Below are positions 8,685 through 18,658 of a stretch of DNA of 64,000 bases, piece after piece. Under the pieces are notes generated by a model. It was given only the letters and a program-made list of their open reading frames with translations, was not told the origin of the DNA and did not search any database. The position numbers and the translations under genes were made by a program. Origin of the DNA: Rhodococcus tukisamuensis NBRC 100609 (GTDB lineage Bacteria > Actinomycetota > Actinomycetes > Mycobacteriales > Mycobacteriaceae); the NCBI RefSeq assembly GCF_001894985.1, contig NZ_BCXG01000005.1, forward strand, positions 124,001-188,000, written 5' to 3'. Numbering within the stretch: the stretch's first letter is position 1; every line of letters begins with the position of its first letter.

Positions 8685-8813
8685 GCGTCGCGGCGCCCCC
8701 GAGGAGTGGGCGCTGAAATGTGGGCACCGGGACCGAGCGCGCAGTAGCGTTCGATCCAGTCCCCGGGTGTTGTACGACGCAATGGGGCGTCGACCGCGGG
8801 GCCCAAGGGGCCG

Positions 8814-10262
8814 ATGATGTCACCCAGCGACACAGTCTTCGGTGGACCGGGATCGAGCGCGGCGAAGGCCGACGTCGCGCACGCGGTGATGTTCTCCGCC
8901 GCCGCCGCCCTCGGCGGCTTCCTCTTCGGCTACGACACCGCGGTCATCAACGGCGCGGTGGGTGCCATCCGGGACAAGTACGACATCGGCGCGGGCGGCA
9001 CGGGTCTGACCGTGTCGCTGACCCTGCTCGGCGCCGCGCTCGGCGCCTGGATCGCGGGCACCCTGGCGGATCGGCTCGGCCGCATCCGGGTGATGCAGCT
9101 CGCCTCGGTCATGTTCATCGTCGGGGCGATCGGGTCCGCGTTCCCGTTCACCGTCTACGACCTCACCGCCTGGCGGGTCCTCGGCGGCGTCGCGGTCGGC
9201 TTCGCGTCGGTGATCGCCCCCGCCTACATCGCGGAGATCTCCCCCGCCGCCATCCGCGGCCGGCTCGGGTCGATGTACCAGCTCGCCATCGTGCTGGGCA
9301 TCGCCATCTCCCAGCTGGTCAACTACGCCCTCTCGTCGACGGCCGGCGGCGCTCGGGGCATGCTCGCGGGCGTCGAGGCCTGGCAGTGGATGCTGGCGCT
9401 CGAGGCGGTGCCGGCCGCGCTCTACCTGATCATGACGTTCACCATCCCGGAGTCGCCCCGGTACCTGGTCGCACGGGGCCACGACGACGACGCCCGTGCC
9501 ATCATCTCCGAGCTCGAGGGCGGCGACCACGACGCGGTGACCCACCGGATGGACGAGATCCGGAACTCGCTCAGCGAGCACCGGACCAAGACCACGGTGC
9601 GAGAACTGTTCTCCCGCAAGCTCGGTGTCGCACCGCTGGTCTGGATCGGCATGGCCCTCGCCGCGCTGCAGCAGTTCGTCGGCATCAACGTGATCTTCTA
9701 CTACTCGAGCACGCTGTGGCAGGCCGTCGGGTTCGGCGAGGACCGGTCGCTGTTCATCAGCGTGGTCAGCGCGATGGTCAACATCGTCGGCACCTTCGTC
9801 GCGATCGCGGTGATCGACCGGATCGGCCGTAAACCGCTGCTGCTCATCGGTTCCGTCGGCATGGCACTCTCGCTCGGGACCGCCGCCGTCTGCTTCCACT
9901 CGGCGGTGGTGACCACCAACGACATCGGCGAGTCCGTCGCGACCCTCGAGGGCACCAACGCGACCGTCGCACTGATCGCGGCCAATGCGTTCGTCTTCTT
10001 CTTCGCGTTCTCGTGGGGCCCGGTGGTGTGGGTGCTGATCAGCGAGATGTTCCCCAACCGGGTGCGCGCGGCGGCGGTCGGCATCGCCACCGCCGCCAAC
10101 TGGGTGGCGAACTTCCTGGTCTCGTCGACCTTCCCGGCACTGGCCGACTGGAACCTCTCGCTCACCTACGGCGGCTACGCCGTGATGGCGGTCGTGTCGC
10201 TGTTCGTGGTGTCCCGGTTCGTCACCGAGACCCGCGGTCGCACCCTCGAACAGGCGGGCTGA
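8814..10262 (+). CDS. Sugar porter family MFS transporter
   Basis: A 482-residue, 12-helix major facilitator of the sugar-porter subfamily (XylE/GalP/AraE type), probably a proton-sugar or inositol symporter. Diagnostic motifs are GGFLFGYDTAVINGA in helix 1, DRLGR in the first loop, PESPRYLV after helix 6, the QQFVGINVIFYYSS segment of helix 7, DRIGRKPLL in the second half, and the C-terminal ETRGRTLE. Two adjacent ATGs (8814, 8817) follow AAGGGG; either could start. It stands alone, with no catabolic genes beside it, so the substrate cannot be named. Twelve bases separate its stop from the convergent amidase. Confidence 0.9.
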   Translation: MMSPSDTVFGGPGSSAAKADVAHAVMFSAAAALGGFLFGYDTAVINGAVGAIRDKYDIGAGGTGLTVSLTLLGAALGAWIAGTLADRLGRIRVMQLASVMFIVGAIGSAFPFTVYDLTAWRVLGGVAVGFASVIAPAYIAEISPAAIRGRLGSMYQLAIVLGIAISQLVNYALSSTAGGARGMLAGVEAWQWMLALEAVPAALYLIMTFTIPESPRYLVARGHDDDARAIISELEGGDHDAVTHRMDEIRNSLSEHRTKTTVRELFSRKLGVAPLVWIGMALAALQQFVGINVIFYYSSTLWQAVGFGEDRSLFISVVSAMVNIVGTFVAIAVIDRIGRKPLLLIGSVGMALSLGTAAVCFHSAVVTTNDIGESVATLEGTNATVALIAANAFVFFFAFSWGPVVWVLISEMFPNRVRAAAVGIATAANWVANFLVSSTFPALADWNLSLTYGGYAVMAVVSLFVVSRFVTETRGRTLEQAG

Positions 10263-10274
10263 CGCCGGACCGAC

Positions 10275-11939
10275 TCACACGGGGTCGGTCGCGGTCGACG
10301 CCGTGAACCGCAGGGCCGGCGGCGCGGCGTCGGTGTTGGTCGGGTCCGGACCCGGACCCGGTGTCGTGCGAACGGCTTCGGGGATCGCCCGCGGCGACGC
10401 CGGGAGATCCGGCGCGTCACGCCAGTACGGCCGTGCCTCCTGCAGTTCGAGCGCAAGAGAGACCAGTCCTGCCTCGTCCCACGGGCGCCCGCCCACCTGG
10501 ACCCCGAAGGGGATGCCGGTGGCCGCGGACCGACCGGCCGGCGTACAGACGACGGGTGCGCCGCTGAGGTTCGCCCACTGCGCCGCGCCGTTGACGTACT
10601 GTCCTGGGCCGCCGCCCCGCCGCATCCCGTCGTGGATGGTGCCTGGTACCAGCACCGCGTCCAGTCGCGCCTCGGCGAACAGGCGGTTGTAGGCACGCTG
10701 ATAGGTGGCACGCTCGCGGTTGAGCTTCAACTGGTCGGCGACCGGCCCGGAGAGGGACGCGACGGCAGCGGTGACCTGCGCCGCGTTCACCGCGTCGTAG
10801 GACCCGACCCGGTCCGTGAACTGCTGGTGGTAGGCCCCTGCCTCGAACTGGTCTCCGAGCAGCAGCCCCTTCGGCAGCGGGGGCATCGTGACATCGACGA
10901 TCTCGCCGCCGAGTTCGCGCACCAGCCCCAGGAAGTCGTCGAACAGGGCGGCGGTTGCCTCCGGCAGATCGTCGCTCACGGTAGCGGGAAGGCCGAATCG
11001 CTTTCCCGCCAAGGGCTTCCGGCCGCCGCGGGCGACGAGTGGGTAGCCGTCGGCACCGACGTCCGGCCCCAACTTGGTGACGACGTCGTTGGCGTCCGGG
11101 CCCGCCATGTGGGAGAGCAACAGTGCGGCGTCGGCAACGCTGCGCCCCATTGCGCCGACGTGGTCACGGTTCCATGCCAACGGGATCACCCCGTAGGTGC
11201 TGCATCGACCGAACGTCGGCTTGATCGAGGTGACACCGCAGACGGATGCAGGGAACCGGATGGAGCCACCGGTGTCGGTTCCTACGGCCAGCGGAGTGAA
11301 TCTCGCCGCGAGCGCCGCTGCGCTACCACCCGAGGACCCGCCGACCGACGCCGCCGTGTCCCAGGGATTCCCAGTCTGCGGAGTGCCGGCGCCGAGGGCA
11401 AACTCGTGGGTGTGCGCGTGACCCAAAAGCACCATGCCCGACTCACCGAGACGACGCCACACGGTCGAGTCACCCGCGGCGATGTTGCCCTCCAGGACGC
11501 GACTCGACGCGGTCAGCGGCAGGCCCTTGACCGCGAACAGGTCCTTGAGCGCGATGGGCAGACCGCACACCAGCGGTGCGGCGCCGTCACGACGCACCCC
11601 GTCCGCGGAGAGCCTGGTCCCGGCGCGCTCGGCCTGTTCGCGCGCGACCTCGGGGTAGATGCGCACCCAAGACCCGATGTCGCCGTCGTGTCCGGCGCTG
11701 CGGGTGAGGCACGCCTCCAGCAACTCCCGCGGATGCAGCTTACGTGCCTGCAGCAGGCTGGCCGCCTCGACTGCACTGAGCAGCGCGGGGTCGGTCACGG
11801 TGATCGAATCGACGTCCGGCAGCGTGCGCTCGCGTCGGTGGATCCGCTCGCCTGCGGCCGCCCGGCCGCCTAGTCCGACCGCGGCAGCGCCGACCCCGGC
11901 TCCGGCAATGAACGTCCTACGTGACAAACCCTCGCGCAT
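10275..11939 (-). CDS. Amidase-signature enzyme with Tat signal
   Basis: A 554-residue amidase-signature hydrolase. The N-terminus has a twin-arginine signal (SRRTFIAGAG followed by an Ala/Gly-rich core), so it is probably exported folded. The Ser-cisSer-Lys triad is present: Lys in PIALKDLF, the GGSSGGSAAALAA loop and the nucleophile Ser in GTDTGGSIRFPA. Members hydrolyse amides (indole acetamide, nitrile-derived amides, peptides); the substrate cannot be predicted here. A Pro/Thr/Ala-rich tail closes the protein. The 147 bases before the start hold no gene. Confidence 0.9.
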   Translation of the reverse strand: MREGLSRRTFIAGAGVGAAAVGLGGRAAAGERIHRRERTLPDVDSITVTDPALLSAVEAASLLQARKLHPRELLEACLTRSAGHDGDIGSWVRIYPEVAREQAERAGTRLSADGVRRDGAAPLVCGLPIALKDLFAVKGLPLTASSRVLEGNIAAGDSTVWRRLGESGMVLLGHAHTHEFALGAGTPQTGNPWDTAASVGGSSGGSAAALAARFTPLAVGTDTGGSIRFPASVCGVTSIKPTFGRCSTYGVIPLAWNRDHVGAMGRSVADAALLLSHMAGPDANDVVTKLGPDVGADGYPLVARGGRKPLAGKRFGLPATVSDDLPEATAALFDDFLGLVRELGGEIVDVTMPPLPKGLLLGDQFEAGAYHQQFTDRVGSYDAVNAAQVTAAVASLSGPVADQLKLNRERATYQRAYNRLFAEARLDAVLVPGTIHDGMRRGGGPGQYVNGAAQWANLSGAPVVCTPAGRSAATGIPFGVQVGGRPWDEAGLVSLALELQEARPYWRDAPDLPASPRAIPEAVRTTPGPGPDPTNTDAAPPALRFTASTATDPV

Positions 11940-12086
11940 CGACTGCTCCCAGTTGAACTGTCATCGCCGACCGGCAAATACCTGGACAAGCGTTCAGCAT
12001 AAGTCGAATCCCGGGATTCGAGACGCGGTAGGCCAGATCGGACGCGGGTTTTCGGGTCCGATCCACAGCTTGCCGAGCGACCGGCC

Positions 12087-14021
12087 CTAGCCGATGCCAG
12101 GCGTGCCGGTACCCAGCCCAGACTCCGCCTGCTGCTCGTCGGTGTGCATCCCCGCCACCCAGCCGGTGATCTGACGGGCCAGGTCCTGAGCGGTCAGCCC
12201 GACCTCGGCCAGGATCTGGTCGCGGGAGGCATGGTCGAGGAAGCGCTGCGGGATGCCGGCATCGCGGGCCGGGGTGTCCACGCCGGCCGCCCGCAACGCC
12301 GCCGACACCGACGCGCCGATCCCGCCCTGCACGCCGCTGTCCTCGAGCGTGACGACCAGCCGGAACTTCGCTCCCAACTCGATCACGGACGCCGGCACGG
12401 GCAGCACCCAGCGCGGGTCCACGACGGTCGCGGTGATGCCCTGCTGCCCGAGCCGCGTCGCGGTCTCGAGCGCCACCGTGGCGAACGGACCGACCGCCAC
12501 GATCAGCACGTCACCGCCCTCGCCCTCCGGCCGGGCCAGCACGTCGACGCCGTCGACGAGCCGCTCCACGGCCGGGATGTCTTCGGCGACAGCGCCCTTC
12601 GGGAAGCGCAGCGCGGTGGGCCCGTCGTCGACGGCGAGCGCCTCACCGAGCTCCTCGCGCAGGGTGGCCGCGTCCCGCGGTGCGGCGACGCGCATCCCGG
12701 GCACGATCCCCAGCAGCGAGAAGTCCCACATACCGTTGTGGCTGGCACCGTCCGGGCCGGTGACGCCGGCCCGGTCCAGGACCAGGGTCACCGGCTGGTC
12801 GAGCAGCGCGACGTCCATCAGCACCTGGTCGAAGGCACGGTTGAGGAAGGTCGAGTAGACGGCGACCACCGGGTGCAGGCCGCCCAGCGCCAGGCCCGCC
12901 GCGGACGTCATCGCGTGCTGCTCGGCGATGCCGACGTCGAACATCCGGTCCGGGAACCGCTCCCCGAACGCGGCGAGGCCGGTGGGACCGGGCATGGCCG
13001 CGGTGATCGCGACGATGTCCTCGCGCTGCTCGGCCCGCGCGATCAGCTCGCTGGAGAACACCGACGTCCAGTCCGGCGCGGACACCGTGGTCGCACGCCC
13101 GGTGCGCGGGTCGATCACGCCGGTCGCGTGCATCTGGTCGGCCTTGTGGTTCTCGGCGGGCGCGTAGCCCATGCCCTTGCGGGTCACGGCGTGCACGATC
13201 ACCGGACCGCCGAAGTCCTTGGCCCGCCGCAGCGCCGACTCGAGCGCCGCCTGGTCGTGGCCGTCCACCGGACCGAGGTACTTGACGCCCAGGTCGGTGA
13301 ACATCACCTGCGGGCTCACCATGTCCTTGATGCCGGCCTTCATGCCGTGCAGCAGCTGGTAGGCCGCCCGGCCGACCCACGGCATCTTCTTGACCATCCG
13401 ACGGCTGTTGTCGAGGACCTTCTCGTAGCCGGGCTGCAGCCGCAGCGCCGCGAGATGGTCGGCGAGGCCGCCGATGGTCGGGGCGTAGGAGCGACCGTTG
13501 TCGTTGACGACGATGACCACCGACCGGTCCTTGCCGGCGGCGATGTTGTTGAGCGCCTCCCAGCACATGCCGCCGGTGAGCGCGCCGTCGCCGACGATCG
13601 CGACGACATGCCGGTCCTGACCGGTCAGCTCGAACGCCTTCGCCAGGCCGTCCGCGTACGACAGCGCCGCCGACGCGTGCGAGGACTCCACCCAGTCGTG
13701 CTCGCTCTCGGCGCGACACGGGTAGCCCGACAGGCCGCCCTTCTTGCGCAGGGTGTCGAACTGGTCCATCCGGCCGGTGACCATCTTGTGCACGTAAGCC
13801 TGGTGTCCGGTGTCGAAGAGGATCGCGTCCCGCGGCGAGTCGAAGATCCGGTGCACGGCGAGGGTCAGCTCGACGACACCGAGGTTCGGACCGAGATGAC
13901 CGCCCGTGGCGGAGACCTTGTGGACCAGGAAGTCCCGCGCCTCAGCGGCTAGCTCACGCATCTCGGCGAGGCTCAGCCCCCGTAGATCGCCGGGCGTCTG
14001 GACTCGCGATAGGACACCCAA
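12087..14021 (-). CDS. dxs: 1-deoxy-D-xylulose-5-phosphate synthase
   Basis: A 644-residue thiamine-diphosphate enzyme that condenses pyruvate with glyceraldehyde 3-phosphate in the first step of the MEP isoprenoid pathway. Seen are the [11 protein letters not shown] segment, the ThDP/Mg site [16 protein letters not shown], the transketolase pyrimidine-binding domain with DVGIAEQHA, and the C-terminal transketolase domain. The best start is TTG at 14021, with GGAGGGA about nine bases before it. A homologous gene follows the RNase D gene in M. tuberculosis as I remember it (Rv2682c); here fadAB, mycolyltransferase and transport genes lie between. It is divergent from the glutaminase gene, with 182 bases between the starts. 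Confidence 0.95.
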   Translation of the reverse strand: MGVLSRVQTPGDLRGLSLAEMRELAAEARDFLVHKVSATGGHLGPNLGVVELTLAVHRIFDSPRDAILFDTGHQAYVHKMVTGRMDQFDTLRKKGGLSGYPCRAESEHDWVESSHASAALSYADGLAKAFELTGQDRHVVAIVGDGALTGGMCWEALNNIAAGKDRSVVIVVNDNGRSYAPTIGGLADHLAALRLQPGYEKVLDNSRRMVKKMPWVGRAAYQLLHGMKAGIKDMVSPQVMFTDLGVKYLGPVDGHDQAALESALRRAKDFGGPVIVHAVTRKGMGYAPAENHKADQMHATGVIDPRTGRATTVSAPDWTSVFSSELIARAEQREDIVAITAAMPGPTGLAAFGERFPDRMFDVGIAEQHAMTSAAGLALGGLHPVVAVYSTFLNRAFDQVLMDVALLDQPVTLVLDRAGVTGPDGASHNGMWDFSLLGIVPGMRVAAPRDAATLREELGEALAVDDGPTALRFPKGAVAEDIPAVERLVDGVDVLARPEGEGGDVLIVAVGPFATVALETATRLGQQGITATVVDPRWVLPVPASVIELGAKFRLVVTLEDSGVQGGIGASVSAALRAAGVDTPARDAGIPQRFLDHASRDQILAEVGLTAQDLARQITGWVAGMHTDEQQAESGLGTGTPGIG

Positions 14022-14203
14022 CGAGATCGCTCCCTCCGAGGAACACCGCCGACCGCGTGTCGGTGGACCGGCCCAGTCTACGGAGCCTCATACCCACACC
14101 ACCGCCAGGCGTGCCGACAGCCACGCCGGACAGCAACGCTGCCAGCCCATTATGCCCGCAATCGTGAGTCAGTTCACAGGTCGAAACCCCTAGGCTGATC
14201 GCC

Positions 14204-16054
14204 ATGGGACGCATCGAGGACACCTCGCCGGGCAACGTCGTCGACCGGATCATCCACGAGGTGTACACGCTGTGCCGGGAGAACCGGGCGGGTGAACTCG
14301 CCGACTACATCCCCGAACTCGCCGCGGTCGAACCGGACGAGTTCTCGCTGTGCGTGGCCACCAGCGACGGCTACGTCTACCGAGCGGGCAACGCGGACAC
14401 CGAGTTCACCATCCAGTCGATCTCCAAGCCCCTCACCTACGGTCTCGCGCTCGCCGACCACGGCGTCGACGCCGTCGCCCGGAAGATCGACGTCGAGCCG
14501 TCAGGCGAGCCGTTCAACGAGATCAGCCTGGACCCGGTGACCGAGCGTCCCCGCAACCCGATGATCAACGCGGGCGCCATCACCTCCGCGTCGCTGATCC
14601 AGGGCGCGGACCCGGCGGAGCGATTCGAACGGTTACGGCGCTGCTACTCCCTCTACGCGGGCCGGGACCTCGAACTCAACCAGGACGTGTACGCCTCCGA
14701 GTCCCGGACCGGGCATCGCAACCGGGCGATCGGGCACATGCTGCGGTCCTTCGACATCGTCTCCGGCGACCCGGACGAGGCCGTGGACCTCTACTTCCGG
14801 CAGTGCTCGATCAACGTCACCTGCCGCGACCTCGCCCTGATGGCGGCCACGCTCGCGAACAACGGCGTCAATCCGCTGACCCGGGAGCGGGCCCTGGCCC
14901 CGGACCTGGTGGAGCGGGTGCTCAGCGTCATGACGTCCTGCGGCATGTACGACGCCGCCGGGGACTGGATCACGCAGGTCGGCCTGCCCGCGAAGAGCGG
15001 GGTCGGCGGCGGCGTACTGGCGGTGCTGCCCGGTCAGATCGGGATCGCGGTGCACTCCCCCCGGCTCGACTCGCACGGCAACAGTGTCCGCGGTGTCCAG
15101 GCCTGCCGGGAGCTCTCGCGCACCCTCGAACTGCACTTCATGCACGTCACCCGGGCCGGCCGGTCCGCCATCCGGACCAGCTACTCCGTCTCCGAGGTGC
15201 CCTCGCGGCAGCGGCGCAGCGGGGCCGAGCTGTCCACGCTGGCCACCTACGGGAACAGGGCCCGGATCTACGAACTGCACGGCGACCTGCTGTTCTCGGG
15301 CGCGGAGACCGCGGTCCGCGCGATCGCCGAGCGCGGCACCGACCTCGAGGCACTGGTGGTGGACCTGCGCCGGGTCGACGACGTGAGCGCGGTGGCCCGC
15401 CGGATGCTCGACACCCAGCACGCGGAACTCGCCGAACGCGGGTGCCAGGCCGCGGTCGTCGACCCGGACGGGCGGCTCGGGCGCACCGCCTCGCGGCTCG
15501 GGTCCGGCGCCGCGGCGGGGCGGGTGTTCGTGGACCTCGACGTCGCGCTGGAGTGGTGCGAGGGCGTCCTGCTCGACCGGCACTGCACCGGCGAGCGGAT
15601 CCCGGCGTCCATCACGCTGGCCGAGCACCCGCTGCTGACCGCGCTGACCGACGACCAGTTCGCCCGGGTGAGCGGCGACCTCGAGCGCCGCACCGTCGCC
15701 CGGGGCGAGACGATCGTGCATCGCGGCGACCCGGCGGCCGGCATCTTCCTGATCCTCTCCGGCCAGGTCAGCCACCTGCTGCCCGGCGGAGACGGCCGCA
15801 CCCACCGGATCACCTCGCTCTCGCCTGGCATGACGTTCGGCGAGATGACGACCCTGATCGGCGGCACCGCCCTGGGCGACATGCGGGCCGACACCGCGGT
15901 GACGCTGGCCCTGCTGACACCGGAGGCGTTCGCGGCGCTGACCGCGCAAGCGCCGCAACTCAAGTCGGCACTGCTCGAGCGTCTCGCGGCGGGCGCGTAC
16001 GCGCAGCTCGACGCCGCCGTCCGGTCCGTCGCGCTGCGCGGTCCCGCGATGTGA
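14204..16054 (+). CDS. glsA: Glutaminase fused to STAS and cyclic-nucleotide-binding domains
   Basis: A 616-residue three-domain protein. Residues 1 to about 315 are a serine-dependent glutaminase: the S-x-x-K pair is S72 and K75 in TIQSISKPLTYG, with NPMINAGAI and CGMYDAAGDW blocks and the GGGVLAVLPGQIGIAV motif. It hydrolyses glutamine to glutamate and ammonia. About 345-440 is a STAS fold (anti-sigma-antagonist type), and about 485-600 a cNMP-binding domain with FGEMTTLIGG and a following Arg in the phosphate cassette. Single-domain bacterial glutaminases are only about 310 residues, so the two extra domains are likely regulatory. No adjacent partner. The ATG start has no strong ribosome site. 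Confidence 0.92.
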   Translation: MGRIEDTSPGNVVDRIIHEVYTLCRENRAGELADYIPELAAVEPDEFSLCVATSDGYVYRAGNADTEFTIQSISKPLTYGLALADHGVDAVARKIDVEPSGEPFNEISLDPVTERPRNPMINAGAITSASLIQGADPAERFERLRRCYSLYAGRDLELNQDVYASESRTGHRNRAIGHMLRSFDIVSGDPDEAVDLYFRQCSINVTCRDLALMAATLANNGVNPLTRERALAPDLVERVLSVMTSCGMYDAAGDWITQVGLPAKSGVGGGVLAVLPGQIGIAVHSPRLDSHGNSVRGVQACRELSRTLELHFMHVTRAGRSAIRTSYSVSEVPSRQRRSGAELSTLATYGNRARIYELHGDLLFSGAETAVRAIAERGTDLEALVVDLRRVDDVSAVARRMLDTQHAELAERGCQAAVVDPDGRLGRTASRLGSGAAAGRVFVDLDVALEWCEGVLLDRHCTGERIPASITLAEHPLLTALTDDQFARVSGDLERRTVARGETIVHRGDPAAGIFLILSGQVSHLLPGGDGRTHRITSLSPGMTFGEMTTLIGGTALGDMRADTAVTLALLTPEAFAALTAQAPQLKSALLERLAAGAYAQLDAAVRSVALRGPAM

Positions 16055-16108
16055 ACAATCTCTAATATTCATTTCCGTTCATTCCTCCGATCGGACAAGG
16101 TGAACGCC

Positions 16109-17116
16109 ATGCACTCGCAGAGAGAACTGGCCATCCACACCGAGGGCCTGGTGAAGCGGTTCGGGACGAACATCGCGGTCGCCGGGGTGGACCTCGCGGT
16201 ACCCACCGGGGGCGTGTACGGCGTCCTCGGACCCAACGGGGCCGGCAAGACCACCACCATCCGGATGCTCGCCACCCTGCTGGAGATCGACGGCGGCACC
16301 GCCCGGGTCCTCGGGCACGACGTGGCCCGCGAGGCCGACGCCGTCCGCAGCAAGGTCTCGCTCACCGGCCAGTTCGCCTCCCTCGACGAGGACCTGACCG
16401 GCACCGAGAACCTGCTCCTGCTGGCCCGGCTGTTCGGCTTCTCCCGGGCCGCGGCCCGGGCGCGTTCCGAACAACTGCTCACCGCGTTCGACCTGAGCGA
16501 GGCCGGCTCGCGCCAGGTCAAGACCTTCTCCGGCGGTATGCGCCGGCGCCTCGACATCGCCGCCAGCATCATCGTCACACCCGAGCTGATATTCCTCGAC
16601 GAACCGACCACCGGGCTCGACCCGCGCAGCCGCAACCAGGTCTGGGAGATCGTCCGGGCGCTCGTCGCCGGCGGCACGACCGTCCTGCTGACCACCCAGT
16701 ACCTCGACGAGGCCGACCAGCTCGCCGACCGCATCGCGGTGATCGACCACGGCAAGGTGATCGCCGAGGGCACCACCGGCGAGCTCAAGGCCTCGGTGGG
16801 ATCCGGGGCGTTGCACGTCCGGGTCATGGACCCGTCCCAGCGGGCGGCCGCGGCGGTGCTGCTGACCGACGTGCTCGGGGTCGACGTGACCTCGGAGTCC
16901 GACCCGGCGGCGCTGACCGCCCGGATCAGCGACCCGAAGCGGGTGTCGCTGGCCCTGCCCGCGCTGGACGACGCCGGGATCGCGGTCGCGACGTTCGCCC
17001 TCGGCCAGCCCAGCCTGGACGAGGTGTTCCTGGCACTGACCGGCCACCCCGCGGAGTCCGAGTCCGGCTCCGCATCCGAGAACGACCCCACCGCACTGAA
17101 GGAGACCGCATCATGA
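16109..17116 (+). CDS. ABC transporter ATP-binding protein, daunorubicin-resistance type
   Basis: A 335-residue ATPase of the DrrA family. Walker [10 protein letters not shown], signature [10 protein letters not shown], Walker [13 protein letters not shown] and a switch-type His after [17 protein letters not shown] are intact; the C-terminal extension (about 240-330) is typical of DrrA-like exporters. It would energise export of a hydrophobic drug or lipid with the permease encoded next. The ATG at 16109 has AAGG eight bases upstream; a GTG at 16100 in the same frame is possible. The stop overlaps the permease start (ATGA). Confidence 0.92.
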   Translation: MHSQRELAIHTEGLVKRFGTNIAVAGVDLAVPTGGVYGVLGPNGAGKTTTIRMLATLLEIDGGTARVLGHDVAREADAVRSKVSLTGQFASLDEDLTGTENLLLLARLFGFSRAAARARSEQLLTAFDLSEAGSRQVKTFSGGMRRRLDIAASIIVTPELIFLDEPTTGLDPRSRNQVWEIVRALVAGGTTVLLTTQYLDEADQLADRIAVIDHGKVIAEGTTGELKASVGSGALHVRVMDPSQRAAAAVLLTDVLGVDVTSESDPAALTARISDPKRVSLALPALDDAGIAVATFALGQPSLDEVFLALTGHPAESESGSASENDPTALKETAS

Positions 17117-17949
17117 CCTCGACGACGGTGGCGAGCCCCACGGCGGCCGCGGTGGGCGACGTCCTGCAGCTGACCGGTCCACGACCGGCCCGGCCCAGCG
17201 CGTTGTCGGCATCGCTGTCCTTCGGCTGGCGGGCGCTGCTCAAGATCAAGCACGTGCCCGAGCAACTGTTCGACGTGACCATGTTCCCGATCATGTTCAC
17301 GCTGATGTTCACCTACCTGTTCGGCGGCGCCCTGGCCGGTTCCACCGCCGACTACCTGCAGTTCCTGCTGCCCGGGATCCTGGTGCAGACGGTCGTGATG
17401 ATCACCATGTACACCGGACTGACCCTGAACAAGGACATCTCGGCGGGCGTCTTCGACCGGTTCCGGTCGCTGCCGATCTGGCGTCCGGCCCCACTGGTCG
17501 GCGCGCTCTTCGGGGACGTCGTCCGGTACACGATCGCGTCGACGATCGTGCTGCTGCTCGGCCTGGTCCTCGGCTTCCGGCCCGCGGGCGGCGTGGTCGG
17601 GGTGCTCGCAGCCGTGCTCCTGCTGCTGCTGTTCTCGTTCAGCATGTCCTGGATCTGGACGATGATCGCGATGGTGATGCGCAGCGAGCAGTCCGTGATC
17701 GGCGTGTCGATGATGATCCTGTTCCCGCTGACCTTCGCCAGCAACATCTTCGTGGACCCGGCGACCATGCCGGGCTGGCTGCAGGCCTTCGTCAACGCCA
17801 ACCCGATCACTCACCTGGTGTCCGCCATCCGGGGCCTGATGGCGGGCAGCGTCGAGATCGGCGAGCTCGCGATGGTGTTCGGCTGGTGCGCCGGCTTCAT
17901 GCTGATCTTCGGACCGCTCACCATGCGGCTGTACAACCGGAAGTCGTGA
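17113..17949 (+). CDS. ABC-2 type permease (DrrB family)
   Basis: A 278-residue membrane protein with about six transmembrane helices and an ABC-2 permease core, including the typical [18 protein letters not shown] segment in the cytoplasmic loop and [14 protein letters not shown] before the last helix. With the preceding ATPase it forms a half-size exporter dimer. Its ATG overlaps the ATPase stop by four bases, and its own TGA overlaps the next GTG (GTGA), so the three genes are translationally coupled. Confidence 0.92.
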   Translation: MTSTTVASPTAAAVGDVLQLTGPRPARPSALSASLSFGWRALLKIKHVPEQLFDVTMFPIMFTLMFTYLFGGALAGSTADYLQFLLPGILVQTVVMITMYTGLTLNKDISAGVFDRFRSLPIWRPAPLVGALFGDVVRYTIASTIVLLLGLVLGFRPAGGVVGVLAAVLLLLLFSFSMSWIWTMIAMVMRSEQSVIGVSMMILFPLTFASNIFVDPATMPGWLQAFVNANPITHLVSAIRGLMAGSVEIGELAMVFGWCAGFMLIFGPLTMRLYNRKS

Positions 17950-18584
17950 CCGTGGTGACGCCGTCGGTGACCGTGCTCGGTCAGGGATCCGCGTCGGCCA
18001 CGCCGGACCTGATGCGGGTGACCGTGACGGTGGAGGTGCGGCGGCCGGACGTGGCGGGCGCCTTCGCGCGGGCCGGGGTCGCGGCCCGCGCGGTTTCGGC
18101 GGCGCTGCGGGACGCGGGCGTCGCGGACGCGGACCTGTCGACCACCGGCCTCGGGGTGCAGGCCGACACCGTCTGGCAGGAGAACCATGGCCAGAAGGTG
18201 GTCGGCTACCTCGCGAGCAGCACCCTGTCGGTCACGCTCCGGGACCTGTCGGATCCGGGGCGGGTGATCGCGGACTGCGTCGCCGCAGGCGGGGACGACG
18301 TCCGGCTCGGCGGGCTCGACCTGGGCCTCGCCGACCAGTCCGACCTGCTCGCCCGGGCCCGCGAGGCCGCCTACGCGGACGCACGCGCGAAGGCCGAGCA
18401 GTACGCGCGGCTGTCCGGGCGCGCCCTCGGCGCGGTGCTCGAGGTGACCGAGACACCCGACGCGCCGGGGCCGCGGCCGATGCTGCGGGCGATGGCCGCC
18501 CCCGCCTCCGACGCCTCGATGCCCGTCGAGCGCGGCGAGAGCACGGTCGCCGCCTCGGTTCGGGTGTGCTGGGCGCTGGCCTGA
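17946..18584 (+). CDS. SIMPL (DUF541) domain protein
   Basis: A 212-residue SIMPL-family protein: TVLGQGSASATPDLMRVTVTVE at the start of the repeat and the YADARAKAEQYARLSGRALG helix are characteristic. Members of the family are mostly periplasmic and their molecular role is poorly known; BP26 of Brucella is the best-known relative. No signal peptide is visible when starting at GTG 17946, so this one may be cytosolic or surface-attached through the exporter. Coupling (GTGA) to the permease suggests a role linked to the exporter. Confidence 0.85.
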   Translation: MTVVTPSVTVLGQGSASATPDLMRVTVTVEVRRPDVAGAFARAGVAARAVSAALRDAGVADADLSTTGLGVQADTVWQENHGQKVVGYLASSTLSVTLRDLSDPGRVIADCVAAGGDDVRLGGLDLGLADQSDLLARAREAAYADARAKAEQYARLSGRALGAVLEVTETPDAPGPRPMLRAMAAPASDASMPVERGESTVAASVRVCWALA

Positions 18585-18607
18585 CGCCGCAGACCTCTCC
18601 GACACGC

Positions 18608-18641
18608 GGAAGGCCCCGACGCACCTGCGTCGGGGCCTTCC
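18608..18641. terminator. Bidirectional terminator between SIMPL gene and MFS exporter
   Basis: A perfect 34-base palindrome-like hairpin, left arm GGAAGGCCCCGACGCA and right arm TGCGTCGGGGCCTTCC, between two convergent genes. Confidence 0.88.
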
Positions 18642-18658
18642 GTCAGATCTGAGGAGAT

